Numbered from the stretch's first letter, positions 40,983 to 49,094 are shown. The stretch is 49,094 nt of DNA from Eubacterium sp. (GCA_017539165.1 JAFYHN010000075.1:1-49094), one strand, 5' to 3'. Made by a program: numbers and translations. The notes: a model not told the origin generated them from the letters alone.

Positions 40983-41156
40983 ATGAAGTGTGAAGTGTGC
41001 AAGACAACAGGTCTAAATATGAAAAGATGCAAGAAATGTGGTCAGATATGGTGTCAGAAATGTGCAACACAGGGAAAGGCTCCATATCCAAAACAAAAGG
41101 CAATAAATGTATGTCCATACTGTGGAAAGACGAACTGTATCGAGACTGTAAAATAG
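40983..41156 (+). CDS. 57-aa zinc-ribbon protein
   Basis: ATG 40983 with AAGGAGG 8-9 nt upstream; stop TAG 41154-41156. Nine Cys in 57 residues form four CxxC knuckles (CEVC, CKKC, CQKC, CPYC), consistent with two zinc-binding ribbons. The rest is Lys-rich. The product is too small for a known enzyme and may bind nucleic acid or a partner. It sits tightly between the riboswitch-proximal gene (15 nt) and the membrane protein (17 nt). Confidence 0.75.
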   Translation: MKCEVCKTTGLNMKRCKKCGQIWCQKCATQGKAPYPKQKAINVCPYCGKTNCIETVK

Positions 41157-41173
41157 TAGCTTAGGAGAAAAAT

Positions 41174-41737
41174 ATGCGTCAGATTATCATTGGTCAGATT
41201 CTTTTGATTATATGTTGTATATTCTATCTCATATGGTGGTATATGGGGTATCGACCAAATCAAGTTGTTGATCGAACCGGAGGAATAAATGGCGTATTAC
41301 TTTCGGCAACGGCTCTTTTTGGAATGGCAGGAATAATACTTAGTTTAATGCCAACGGAAAAGACTATTAAATCGAAATATCCTCAGATCATTATTGTTAT
41401 ATCAGGAGTTGCAGTTTACATAATATTAATGGCTGTGACAAAGTATGGATTTCAACGAGTAGTAACCACTGAACTGTTTCTGATAGTTGGATGGACGATG
41501 TTGGAATTATCAATATTAAATCGATTAAGTGGATCGGGGTTATTAGTTGGTTCGAAACTTATCGTTATGTACGCAGTATTATTGATTTCTTTTGTAATTA
41601 GTATGATTCTGTATGTAGCATATTACAGGATGGAAGAAATGAAAGCGTTTTATGCTGCAATGATTCCATTAATTACAGAAGGTTTATCTATGGGAATATT
41701 AGTTTGTTTATTGAAGATAAATAATTTAGATTCATAA
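41174..41737 (+). CDS. multi-pass membrane protein, unknown
   Basis: 187 aa with about five hydrophobic helices (5-25, 38-58, 70-90, 98-113, 128-148 and possibly 160-180). There are no conserved catalytic residues, and I do not recognise the family. AGGAGAAAA precedes ATG 41174. Its place in the operon with the HerA-like ATPase could suggest a membrane partner or immunity role, without direct evidence. Confidence 0.65.
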   Translation: MRQIIIGQILLIICCIFYLIWWYMGYRPNQVVDRTGGINGVLLSATALFGMAGIILSLMPTEKTIKSKYPQIIIVISGVAVYIILMAVTKYGFQRVVTTELFLIVGWTMLELSILNRLSGSGLLVGSKLIVMYAVLLISFVISMILYVAYYRMEEMKAFYAAMIPLITEGLSMGILVCLLKINNLDS

Positions 41738-41759
41738 TTGTAGAGAGAGGGGATTACTT

Positions 41760-42176
41760 ATGGTTAAGGTGAATTTGGAATACAATCCATATATCATGGA
41801 ATTTAAAGCTAAGTTTAACGGGAAAGAACCACATATTAACAGTCTAGTAGAGAAATATAATAAAACTCCTTTACAAATATGGATCAATGATATTCCTCAT
41901 ATGCTTTATGATGAAATGAATGGATATGATTTTGATTTGGAATTTATTGGACCGGATTTAGAGTATGATGATCTCATTTCGTCATTTAAATATGCTGGTA
42001 TTTCAAACGATGATGTAAGATGCATTCACACAAAGTCTATGGAAGGACGCATAGAAAAACTAAAGAAAATATTGGGTTTAAATGATTGGTTAGAAAACAA
42101 TACCAATTCAAGATTTGACTTAGAATCTTTCAAGTTGGATAATCAAGATATTTTTGATAACAGTCGATTATTATAA
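41760..42176 (+). CDS. 5' part of a frame-split gene (unknown N-terminal domain)
   Basis: 138 aa, acidic. GAGAGGGG precedes ATG 41760. It contains TPLQIWINDIPHMLYDEMNG and a patch FDLEFIGPDLEYDDL. It ends at TAA 42174-42176, while the next frame, open from 42161, continues smoothly with SIIIIGDSNIGDFEFENFNV up to ATG 42305. The downstream ORF has no ATG, GTG or TTG start in the first ~140 bases, so both ORFs were probably one gene of about 545 codons. Either a -1 frameshift, a sequencing error or decay is possible. Confidence 0.55.
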   Translation: MVKVNLEYNPYIMEFKAKFNGKEPHINSLVEKYNKTPLQIWINDIPHMLYDEMNGYDFDLEFIGPDLEYDDLISSFKYAGISNDDVRCIHTKSMEGRIEKLKKILGLNDWLENNTNSRFDLESFKLDNQDIFDNSRLL

Positions 42177-42304
42177 TTGGCGATTCAAATATCGGCGATT
42201 TTGAATTTGAAAATTTTAATGTTTCAGTAGAAATAATTTCTAACATTCGAGAGCTAGATAGTACGGAATTAAAAGATATTCCGATAGTTATTGATGCTGA
42301 AAGA

Positions 42305-43399
42305 ATGTCTATACAAGATTTTCAAAATACACTTTTTTATATAAATCAAAATAATGAAGACGTTTTTGAGAATCAGTTCTTTGTATATGTTCGTACCAAA
42401 AGTAAAGCAGATATGTATAGTCGGTTGTTAGCTGATATTGGCTTTAAGGAATCTCACATAATATACAAACTTGATACACCTATTTTAAAAAAGTATTTTG
42501 AGTATTTTCCAATATCGGATTTTATTCGAGATTATTTATCTGTAATTCGAAAAAAGGTAAATGAGCTTAAGGCAAAAATGGATGTTGAAAAAGATGAATC
42601 TGAGAAAGCTAATGGTGAAGTGATGTCTCAGATTATGATGATTGAAAAACATATTTCAGATATAAAAGATGCAGTAGTAGAGCTTGATAATATAAATAAA
42701 ACGACTGTATTACCGGAATGGGATTTTGCCAGGACTAAAATGCTAGAAACTATTACTACTTGGAAGATAAAGAAGACAAAAATAACGAGTAATGATGAGG
42801 CAGTAAAACTGGCAGATCAATTTGAAGAAGAAGTTAAATATCAATGGTCAAAATTTATTGAGGTTATATCGGCGGTAACTGTAGAAAACAAAAATACCAT
42901 TACGAAGAAATGTAATGAAATATATGACAAGGCAACTCGTTCGCAAACATCAAATATCTCGTGCGATACAAATTTTGAAACATATAAAAGTGCATTTGAT
43001 GGAATAAATGTTGAGTTGCTCAAGATAAAAGAAGAGAATTATGAGAAGCATAGAGATGGCTTTATAAATGCCTTTCTAAAAGAAATAGCTTCTGCAAATG
43101 AAGATAAAGAAGAGGTTTTAGTGACAACATATCCATGCCAAAGATGGCGTGAGTATGTTGAGCAATTTACAAATACTATTATAGATAAGATTATTGAGGA
43201 ACGTAATTCTGAAATACAAGAATATTGTAAGGAAACATCAATGAAGAATATGGAGAAACTTATCCATCTATTAGATGAAAGAGAAAAAGATAAGGAGGAT
43301 TTCTCAAAACGTTTATCTTCTGATATTCGTGAGCTGCAAAAGGATAGTGATTGGTTAAATACTTTCATTGAAAATTTAGAGACGATTGAAAGGAGTTAA
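42305..43399 (+). CDS. coiled-coil protein, 3' part of a frame-split gene
   Basis: ATG 42305 gives 364 aa, but the frame is open from 42161 and joins the preceding 138-aa ORF (see there). The protein is strongly helical and charged: a coiled coil at about 95-140 (VNELKAKMDVEKDESEKANG) and another at about 290-364 (IDKIIEERNSEIQEYCKETS). No enzymatic motif is seen. It ends 3 nt before the HerA-like ATPase gene, so it is likely a physical partner of it. Its upstream region has no ribosome site at 42305, which supports reading it as the tail of a longer protein. Confidence 0.6.
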   Translation: MSIQDFQNTLFYINQNNEDVFENQFFVYVRTKSKADMYSRLLADIGFKESHIIYKLDTPILKKYFEYFPISDFIRDYLSVIRKKVNELKAKMDVEKDESEKANGEVMSQIMMIEKHISDIKDAVVELDNINKTTVLPEWDFARTKMLETITTWKIKKTKITSNDEAVKLADQFEEEVKYQWSKFIEVISAVTVENKNTITKKCNEIYDKATRSQTSNISCDTNFETYKSAFDGINVELLKIKEENYEKHRDGFINAFLKEIASANEDKEEVLVTTYPCQRWREYVEQFTNTIIDKIIEERNSEIQEYCKETSMKNMEKLIHLLDEREKDKEDFSKRLSSDIRELQKDSDWLNTFIENLETIERS

Positions 43400-43402
43400 G
43401 GT

Positions 43403-46400
43403 ATGGCTGAATTAAAAGTTAGAGAAAAAGAAGATCTAGCGATAGTTTCTGAACCTTTAACAATAGAAAATCGTCTTGAAATAATAGAAGAGGGAATTAG
43501 AAAAAAATATCTTGCTAGATTAACGGAAATGCAAATTTGCCCAATTAATGAAATGTTACCATTGGAAGAAGATCTTATAGATAATATTCGAATTTATAAA
43601 GTCACTGAGATGGTATATCCGAAGGACGAAATAGCAACAGATAAGTTTACCACTGTATTTAATACGTTATCTACATACAATGCTTCAATATTTATTATTC
43701 TTGATTCCGATGGAGAGAAGACAGATTTTTATATTGGTGTAAGAAATAATGAAAAAGATCCCTTGTTAAAGCGTTCTACAGTTACACTTGGAGATACTAT
43801 GAAGAATACCTTGATAGGACATTTTCCGGGTGCAAAGATTGAAAATATTGATAGAAATGCAATAGCAAACCTTTCAAATAAAATATTAGAACAAGATAAT
43901 GTAGCGTCTGTTAGCGTTGTTGGAAGTACAAAAAATGAGAAAGAACAGTCAAATAACCAGTTTGTTCAGGGAATAGAAAAACTTGCATTATCGATGCATG
44001 ACCGACAGTATATTGGAATAATTATTGCTGAAAATCAATCATCAAAAACTGTGCAGTCGTTACGAGAAGATTTTCAGGATTTATATACAAAGCTTTCTCC
44101 ATTTCAGAAAGTTCAGTTTTCTGAAAATGAATCCGAGAGTACATCTAGAAGTAAGTCGTTTTCAGAAATGAATGGAAAACAAAAGGCTGCAATGATTGGT
44201 GGGGCTGTTGTTTCTTTGGTTGGTGCAGTAGGTGGTGCAGCAGTTGGAGCAGCAGCAAAAGATGTGATTGGGCTTACTGGAGGTGCAATGGTTGGAGGTA
44301 CTATAGCTGGACAATTTAATGGATTTATATCTTCGCTTGCGCCAAGTGAACAGATTTCAACATCAACATCAACATCAATAACTACTGAGAATAAAGCAGT
44401 TACTGATATAATGCAGCTTTTAGATGAATCTATTCAGAAAACAAAGGAATATGATAGCTATGGGATGTGGAATATAGCTAGTTATTTCATTTCGGATGAT
44501 ATGTCAGCTGCTGAGATAGCTGCAAGCAATTATCGTTCATTAATGAATGGAGAAAAATCTGGTAGAGAGTTATCTGCAATTAACTCATGGAGATGTAATA
44601 ATCCTGCTATTGTAGGTGATTTTCGTGATTTGACAACGTATCTTTCTAGATTTATACACCCAACATTTTGTTATGGAAGTACTGGAGAATATAACGTACT
44701 GACAGATGCGACTACCTCAGTCAGTGGAAGAGATTTGGGACTTCATATGGGACTTCCACGTGCAACAGTTTCGGGACTTCCTGTAATAGAACATGCAGAA
44801 TTTGGAAAGGAAGTTACAACATACCAACTGTTTACAAAAAAAGGAGAGCTTAGACCAGAGGATAGAATGACCTTAGGCAGAGTCTTTGACCTTGGAAGAA
44901 TAACAAATAAGGTAGTAGAACTAGAAAACAAAAGCTTGAATATGCATATATTTATCACGGGCTCTACTGGATCAGGAAAGAGTAATACTGTATATCAGAT
45001 GCTTTCTGAGTTGCATCAGGATAATATTCCGTTTCTTGTTATTGAACCTGCTAAGGGTGAATATAAAGATGTATTTGGTCATATGCCGGATGTAAATGTA
45101 TTTTCTACAAATCCAAATGTTTCTGAATTAATTAATCTTAATCCTTTTAAGTTCCCTAGTTCTATTCATGTGCTTGAACATGTAGATGGACTTGTAGAAA
45201 TATTTAGTGCTTGTTGGCCTATGTATGATGCTATGCCAGCATTCTTCAAGGATGCTATGCTTAAATCATATGAGTCAGTCGGATGGGATCTGGGTTCATC
45301 TACATTTGATGGTGAAGATGTTGAATTTCCAGATTTTGAAATATTAGCTGAACAGTTAAATGAACTTATTGAAAATTCTGACTATGCTTCTGATATTAAG
45401 TCAAATTACAGAGGTGCCCTTATTACAAGAGTAAAATCTCTAACAGTAGGATTGAATAAATTCATATTTACTTCAGAACAGACTTCATATGAGAGGTTGT
45501 TTGATGAAAACTGTATTCTTGATATAAGCAGAGTAAAATCAGGAGAAACAAAAGCTCTTATCATGGGTATGATGGTATATATTCTTAACGAGTATAGAGT
45601 CGACAGGAAAACTTCGAATAATAATGGTTTAAAGCATATAACGGTACTTGAAGAAGCACATAATCTGTTAAAGAATACTGCAAATGGAGAATCTGAATTG
45701 GTAGGAAAATCTGTTGAGATGCTTACTCAGACAATTGCTGAGATAAGAACTTATGGGGAAGGATTTATTATTGTTGATCAATCTCCATCCTCAGTAGATA
45801 TTTCAGCAATTAAGAATACAAATACAAAGATTGTACTTCGAACACCTGAAGCAAATGATAGAGAGGCTGTAGGTCGTTCTATGGGACTTACAGAAAATCA
45901 AGTTAATGAAATTGCAAAACTTCCAGGAGGAGTAGCGGTTGTATATCAGAATAATTGGATAAATCCTGTACTCACACTTGTTGATAAAGCACCAGTTAAA
46001 GAGGTGCCATATGTTAATGAAAATCCAATGCAGATAAAGCCACTTAAGGACGCACGTTCTGAACTGATTTCAATTATGATGTCACCTTGGATTGAAAGGG
46101 ATAGAGTTAGAAAAAAAGAATTATTGAAGAATATTAAAGTACTCGATATTTCTAGACAGCATAGAAAATTGATTACTAAATATGTAAATGATTATATATT
46201 CTTTTGTGGTAAATTAGTTTGGAATGTCGAAGATATTCCTCAATTACAGGGATGTATAAAATCAATATTGGGTATTACTGAGTCTGAGTTTGCTAGAATT
46301 GTTTCATCAGATTCTCCGGAACTATTTAAGGAGACTATATCAAAAAAACTAACCTCATTTAATGATGCAGAGCTGAATGAAATATGTAATGTATTAACGA

Positions 46401-46414
46401 AGGTGGTGAGATAA
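43403..46414 (+). CDS. HerA-like (DUF87-type) ATPase with glycine-zipper insert
   Basis: 1003 aa, start 3 nt after the previous stop with AAAGGAG upstream. Order: N-terminal domain (about 1-230) with IFIILDSDGEKTDFYIGVRN; a Gly/Ala zipper (about 258-312; MIGGAVVSLVGAVGGAAVGA and GLTGGAMVGGTIAG) that may insert in a membrane; a linker and beta region; a RecA-type motor (about 515-880). Walker A GSTGSGKS spans residues 520-527, Walker B is ITVLEEAHNLL, and VDQSPSSVD plus NTNTKIVLRTP are typical HerA/FtsK/VirB4-like motor motifs. About 120 helical residues follow. It is longer than standalone HerA helicases, so it may be a specialised translocase. Confidence 0.8.
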   Translation: MAELKVREKEDLAIVSEPLTIENRLEIIEEGIRKKYLARLTEMQICPINEMLPLEEDLIDNIRIYKVTEMVYPKDEIATDKFTTVFNTLSTYNASIFIILDSDGEKTDFYIGVRNNEKDPLLKRSTVTLGDTMKNTLIGHFPGAKIENIDRNAIANLSNKILEQDNVASVSVVGSTKNEKEQSNNQFVQGIEKLALSMHDRQYIGIIIAENQSSKTVQSLREDFQDLYTKLSPFQKVQFSENESESTSRSKSFSEMNGKQKAAMIGGAVVSLVGAVGGAAVGAAAKDVIGLTGGAMVGGTIAGQFNGFISSLAPSEQISTSTSTSITTENKAVTDIMQLLDESIQKTKEYDSYGMWNIASYFISDDMSAAEIAASNYRSLMNGEKSGRELSAINSWRCNNPAIVGDFRDLTTYLSRFIHPTFCYGSTGEYNVLTDATTSVSGRDLGLHMGLPRATVSGLPVIEHAEFGKEVTTYQLFTKKGELRPEDRMTLGRVFDLGRITNKVVELENKSLNMHIFITGSTGSGKSNTVYQMLSELHQDNIPFLVIEPAKGEYKDVFGHMPDVNVFSTNPNVSELINLNPFKFPSSIHVLEHVDGLVEIFSACWPMYDAMPAFFKDAMLKSYESVGWDLGSSTFDGEDVEFPDFEILAEQLNELIENSDYASDIKSNYRGALITRVKSLTVGLNKFIFTSEQTSYERLFDENCILDISRVKSGETKALIMGMMVYILNEYRVDRKTSNNNGLKHITVLEEAHNLLKNTANGESELVGKSVEMLTQTIAEIRTYGEGFIIVDQSPSSVDISAIKNTNTKIVLRTPEANDREAVGRSMGLTENQVNEIAKLPGGVAVVYQNNWINPVLTLVDKAPVKEVPYVNENPMQIKPLKDARSELISIMMSPWIERDRVRKKELLKNIKVLDISRQHRKLITKYVNDYIFFCGKLVWNVEDIPQLQGCIKSILGITESEFARIVSSDSPELFKETISKKLTSFNDAELNEICNVLTKVVR

Positions 46415-46415
46415 T

Positions 46416-48020
46416 ATGGGAGCACTTAGTATAGATAGTTTCGAACAAGAATCATTCACAAAAGTAAAATATGATGTGACAGATAAATTAGATAGCCTGA
46501 ATAAATTTTTTAAATCGAGAGTTGAATCTGTTGAGGGTAAATTTGGTAAAGCAGAACAAGCTATGGGTGATGCTATATCAAAAAATATAAATTTTAATGA
46601 AGTTGGAAATGCTATTAAAGAATATAAGTTAGATGATAAGATTATTAAAACAGTAGAAAATATAGGGGATGGAATTATCAAAACTACAAGTTTTGATGAT
46701 AGAGGAACCGCCTATCTTGAGGAAACAACAAAACTTGTAGAAGGGAATTATAAAACTGAGATAAAGCTAAAACCGAATATTGAAATCATTAAGGATAACG
46801 TTACTACAAAAACCGACAATTTGGGGAGAGTAGTAAGTTCAAAAATAGAAAATATAAAACTAAAACCTGTTAATTCAAGGGATAATGCGGAACTAAACAC
46901 CTTAAAAGTAAACGAAGAACTTTATGAGGGTGGATATCAAAAGGGGCATATTATTCCTGATAGATTTGGGGGGACAGCGACACACGAAAACATTACACCT
47001 GAATATGGAAAGCTAAATCAAGGTGTTATAAAACGAACCGAAAACTTTGCAGCTAAATTATGTGAAGAAGGACATAAAGTCACCTATGAAAAAAATCCAA
47101 ATTATGTAGGTAAAAGTGAAATACCGTCCTCATATGATATAAAAATCACTGTAGATGAAATTGATTCAAAAGAATTTATAAAAAACAATCCAACTTATGA
47201 GAAATATGCAGATCTTCCAGATAAGATATACAATTCAGAAGAGTATTATAATGGAGAAATGAATACCGCTCAAAAGCTTGTTACTGATTTTAAAGAAACG
47301 GGAACTAAAATTGGTGTGAAAGCAAAGCCTCATCATGAAGCTGGGATGGAGGCTGCTGCTATTGCAGCAACTGTTACATGTGCTATCTCTACAGTAGATA
47401 ATGTTACAGCATGTATAGGTGGAGAAATAACAGCAGATCAAGCAGCTATTAATATTGCAAAAGATACTGGAACAGCAGGAGCCGTCGGATATGGAGTTGG
47501 TTTTATATCAAGCGCAGTATCTTCATCTATGGCTAGTTCGAGTAATGCCCTTATTTCTTCGTTAGGAAATTCATGTGTTCCAGCTGCCGCTGTATCGTTT
47601 GGTATAGCGTCGTATGATACCGTGGTTAATTATGCGAAAGGAGAAATAACAACAGAAGAATTTGCATATGATATGGGAGAAAATGCAGTTGGCGTAGCTG
47701 GAAGTATAGGTGGTGCAGCATTAGCTGGAGCGGCTGTAGGTTCTGTTGTTCCAGGAGCAGGAACAGTAGTTGGAGCTGCTGCAGGTGTTGTTGGTGGCAT
47801 GGTCGGATATGCAGTTACAACTGGAGCGTATAAAACAACAGTAGAAGCTGCAGGAGACGCAATAGAAGAGTATTCAGATGAAATAAAAAAACTTGGAGAA
47901 AAAGCTCAAAGCATTGCGGATGATACTTTAGCTAAAGCAACTATGATTGGAGAAAATGCAGTAAGTGATGTTAAAGATGCGATTAGTAAGTTCAATTTAC
48001 AAAACAAATTACCTTGGTAA
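46416..48020 (+). CDS. putative toxin: DNA/RNA endonuclease-like domain plus glycine-zipper C-terminus
   Basis: 534 aa, start 1 nt after the ATPase stop, AAGGTGG upstream. Residues about 160-240 hold GYQKGHIIPDRFGGTATHEN (His178), then ITPEYGKLNQGVIKRTEN, the His-rich core of the DNA/RNA non-specific endonuclease type used in bacterial toxins. The N-terminus is a helical part (1-150). The C-terminal third (about 315-490) is Gly/Ala-rich, with GAVGYGVGFISSAVSSSMAS and AGSIGGAALAGAAVGSVVPG, a possible membrane-inserting zipper. The pairing of a nuclease with such a tail next to a HerA-like motor is unusual. The activity is inferred. Confidence 0.75.
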   Translation: MGALSIDSFEQESFTKVKYDVTDKLDSLNKFFKSRVESVEGKFGKAEQAMGDAISKNINFNEVGNAIKEYKLDDKIIKTVENIGDGIIKTTSFDDRGTAYLEETTKLVEGNYKTEIKLKPNIEIIKDNVTTKTDNLGRVVSSKIENIKLKPVNSRDNAELNTLKVNEELYEGGYQKGHIIPDRFGGTATHENITPEYGKLNQGVIKRTENFAAKLCEEGHKVTYEKNPNYVGKSEIPSSYDIKITVDEIDSKEFIKNNPTYEKYADLPDKIYNSEEYYNGEMNTAQKLVTDFKETGTKIGVKAKPHHEAGMEAAAIAATVTCAISTVDNVTACIGGEITADQAAINIAKDTGTAGAVGYGVGFISSAVSSSMASSSNALISSLGNSCVPAAAVSFGIASYDTVVNYAKGEITTEEFAYDMGENAVGVAGSIGGAALAGAAVGSVVPGAGTVVGAAAGVVGGMVGYAVTTGAYKTTVEAAGDAIEEYSDEIKKLGEKAQSIADDTLAKATMIGENAVSDVKDAISKFNLQNKLPW

Positions 48021-48035
48021 AGAGAGGTTAATAGG

Positions 48036-48440
48036 ATGAAAAATATCAAGAATTATAATGCAGAAAAGTACAATGAAAAAGGATTATTTGGAAAGTCAGA
48101 ATATAAAAAAATAGATGATGGTGTGTATGAAATTAAAGAAGGAAAAGGTTTCAAATATGTAACATCGCTTTCATTTGTTCAAGAACCTAATTATGGAGAA
48201 GGAGAAACATCTTCGAATATTTCTCAATATCCATTAGAGGATATACTTGATAAATATTATTGTTATATTTCTGATTTTTATGAAGATTTAAACTCAAAAG
48301 ATAGCGAAGAATGCTATTTAGAGTTTGCATCTAATAGTAAAGAAGATGTAATAAATTTAAGAGAAATAATTGGAAGGCATGTATACAATTCTGAAATTAT
48401 TGAGAATAATAAAAAAATGGTAAAGCTTGTTATTAAATGA
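48036..48440 (+). CDS. small acidic protein, possible immunity partner
   Basis: 134 aa, no signal or membrane segment, acidic (EPNYGEGETSSNISQYPLED, then ISDFYEDLNSKDSEECYLEF). It starts 15 nt after the putative nuclease gene (GAGAGG before ATG 48036). A small acidic protein directly after a toxin-like nuclease is the usual position of an immunity protein; no sequence family supports this, so it is inference from place only. Confidence 0.6.
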   Translation: MKNIKNYNAEKYNEKGLFGKSEYKKIDDGVYEIKEGKGFKYVTSLSFVQEPNYGEGETSSNISQYPLEDILDKYYCYISDFYEDLNSKDSEECYLEFASNSKEDVINLREIIGRHVYNSEIIENNKKMVKLVIK

Positions 48441-48505
48441 AATGATATGAAATCTACATGATTATAAACTGATATTATAAATATAGTAGGAGGTTAAAAA
48501 TATTT

Positions 48506-49094
48506 ATGGAAAATATGGTACCAAAAAAATTTATTACTGAAGAAGAGGTTAAACATGCATTGAAAATTGATTCTTTTAGAAATTTAAGTAAAGATAAAAT
48601 TATGCAGTTTGCCTCAATGATACCATATATGGATAAAGAGGTTGCAATTTCTGTAATTAATCAATTCCCAACATTTGTTGAATTTGGTAAATCGGCAATC
48701 GGTTGCTATTTAGAAATGTGTGATAATATTTTATCATATAACAAAGAGAGTCAGACGGCTGCAATAATGGGTTTTCAAACAATTTTAGACTCACTATCAA
48801 GACGGATGGATAAACCGGATCTTTGTGAGGAAGAACGTAAAGCTATAACGGATGATATGATTTCAGTTGCAGAAAAAATAGCCGAGATTGATATTCAAAA
48901 TAAAAGGTTTTTAAATAGGATACATAAAAGAACAATTTGGGCGATGCTTGCTGTTGGAGCATTGATTGGGGCAGGAATTGGAATTAGTTCTTACTTCGGC
49001 ATCGACCCGCACATCGACTCGTGGCCGCTCGACGAAGACGCCTTCAACAACTTGATGGCCAGTCCCAACATGATTGCCGCCCTCGCCACCGATG
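48506..49094 (+). CDS. helical protein with glycine-zipper membrane segment, 3' end not native
   Basis: AGGAGG lies about 10 nt before ATG 48506. The native part is at least 160 codons: a helical soluble region (TFVEFGKSAIGCYLEMCDNI, then CEEERKAITDDMISVAEKIA) and a C-terminal hydrophobic Gly-rich segment (WAMLAVGALIGAGIGISSYF). After about base 48990 the composition switches sharply to GC-rich, and although the frame stays open the residues (GIDPHIDSWPLDEDAF) are probably foreign. The true C-terminus is unknown. It is the third gene of this operon with a glycine zipper. Confidence 0.6.
   Translation, partial: MENMVPKKFITEEEVKHALKIDSFRNLSKDKIMQFASMIPYMDKEVAISVINQFPTFVEFGKSAIGCYLEMCDNILSYNKESQTAAIMGFQTILDSLSRRMDKPDLCEEERKAITDDMISVAEKIAEIDIQNKRFLNRIHKRTIWAMLAVGALIGAGIGISSYFGIDPHIDSWPLDEDAFNNLMASPNMIAALATD
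48990..49094 (+). other. GC-rich foreign tail, probable chimeric contig end
   Basis: The last ~105 bases are about 60% GC with many CG dinucleotides (ATCGACCCGC, GTGGCCGCTCGACG), whereas the preceding kilobases are about 35% GC. The change is within ten bases and inside a gene. A misjoin or chimeric read is more likely than real transfer. Confidence 0.75.

Noticed and set aside
48990-49094. Recent horizontal transfer at the window end
   Set aside because: The composition jump falls within a gene and a few bases; a chimeric join is simpler, and too little sequence is left to test transfer.

Overview
This AT-rich window looks like chromosome of an anaerobic Clostridia, most probably a Lachnospiraceae (Butyrivibrio/Roseburia-like). 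The evidence is the rimP-nusA-ylxR-ylxQ-infB-rbfA-nrnA-truB-ribF order, strong AGGAGG ribosome sites with TTG starts, Thr/Glu-rich linkers in secreted proteins, a KTGD-type wall-sorting tail and a c-di-GMP-I riboswitch. The species cannot be fixed from sequence alone. The last ~100 bases are abruptly GC-rich and look like a chimeric or misassembled end, so the window may come from a metagenome contig.

Layout. 1-10.6 kb: 3' part of an Xaa-Pro peptidase, a lipoprotein, then a conserved translation/RNA operon from rimP to ribF, in which YlxR and YlxQ are fused. 10.6-16 kb: tRNA-Arg(CCG), a hairpin-rich RNA-like element, a membrane protein, an Lrp regulator, rluF, a divergent NAD-dependent DNA ligase, and metA behind five helically phased GTTnACATAA boxes. 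MetA has the acetyl-CoA-type Glu111. 16-28 kb: accessory and cell-surface genes (two TetR units, hydrolases, a nitrilase-like enzyme, a double flavodoxin, Ig-like, CAP/Ig/LRR and beta-repeat surface proteins). Eight copies of one perfect hairpin with core TGACAGTTGAAATC lie between 11.5 and 27.6 kb.

28-39.7 kb: an Lrp regulator overlapping an RNA polymerase alpha-CTD-like protein; a tightly packed nucleic-acid cluster (DEDDh exonuclease, DUF2075 helicase with nuclease-like N-terminus, MazG-type pyrophosphohydrolase, methyltransferase, HNH endonuclease); a J-domain-like/HIRAN/Sel1 trio; then flavodoxin, methyltransferase, esterase and a secreted YD-like repeat protein.

39.7-49 kb: a second hairpin-rich element, a consensus promoter, a c-di-GMP-I (GEMM) riboswitch and a terminator. 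Behind them is an apparently single co-directional operon: an unknown protein, a tiny zinc-ribbon protein, a membrane protein, a frame-split coiled-coil protein, a 1003-aa HerA-like ATPase with an internal glycine zipper, a putative HIIP/GH-type nuclease with a glycine-zipper tail, a small possible immunity protein, and a truncated third glycine-zipper protein. This riboswitch-headed ATPase-nuclease operon is my best candidate for an undescribed system. The inferred job (regulated DNA or protein translocation with a membrane-associated nuclease effector, for defence or competition) is a hypothesis only.
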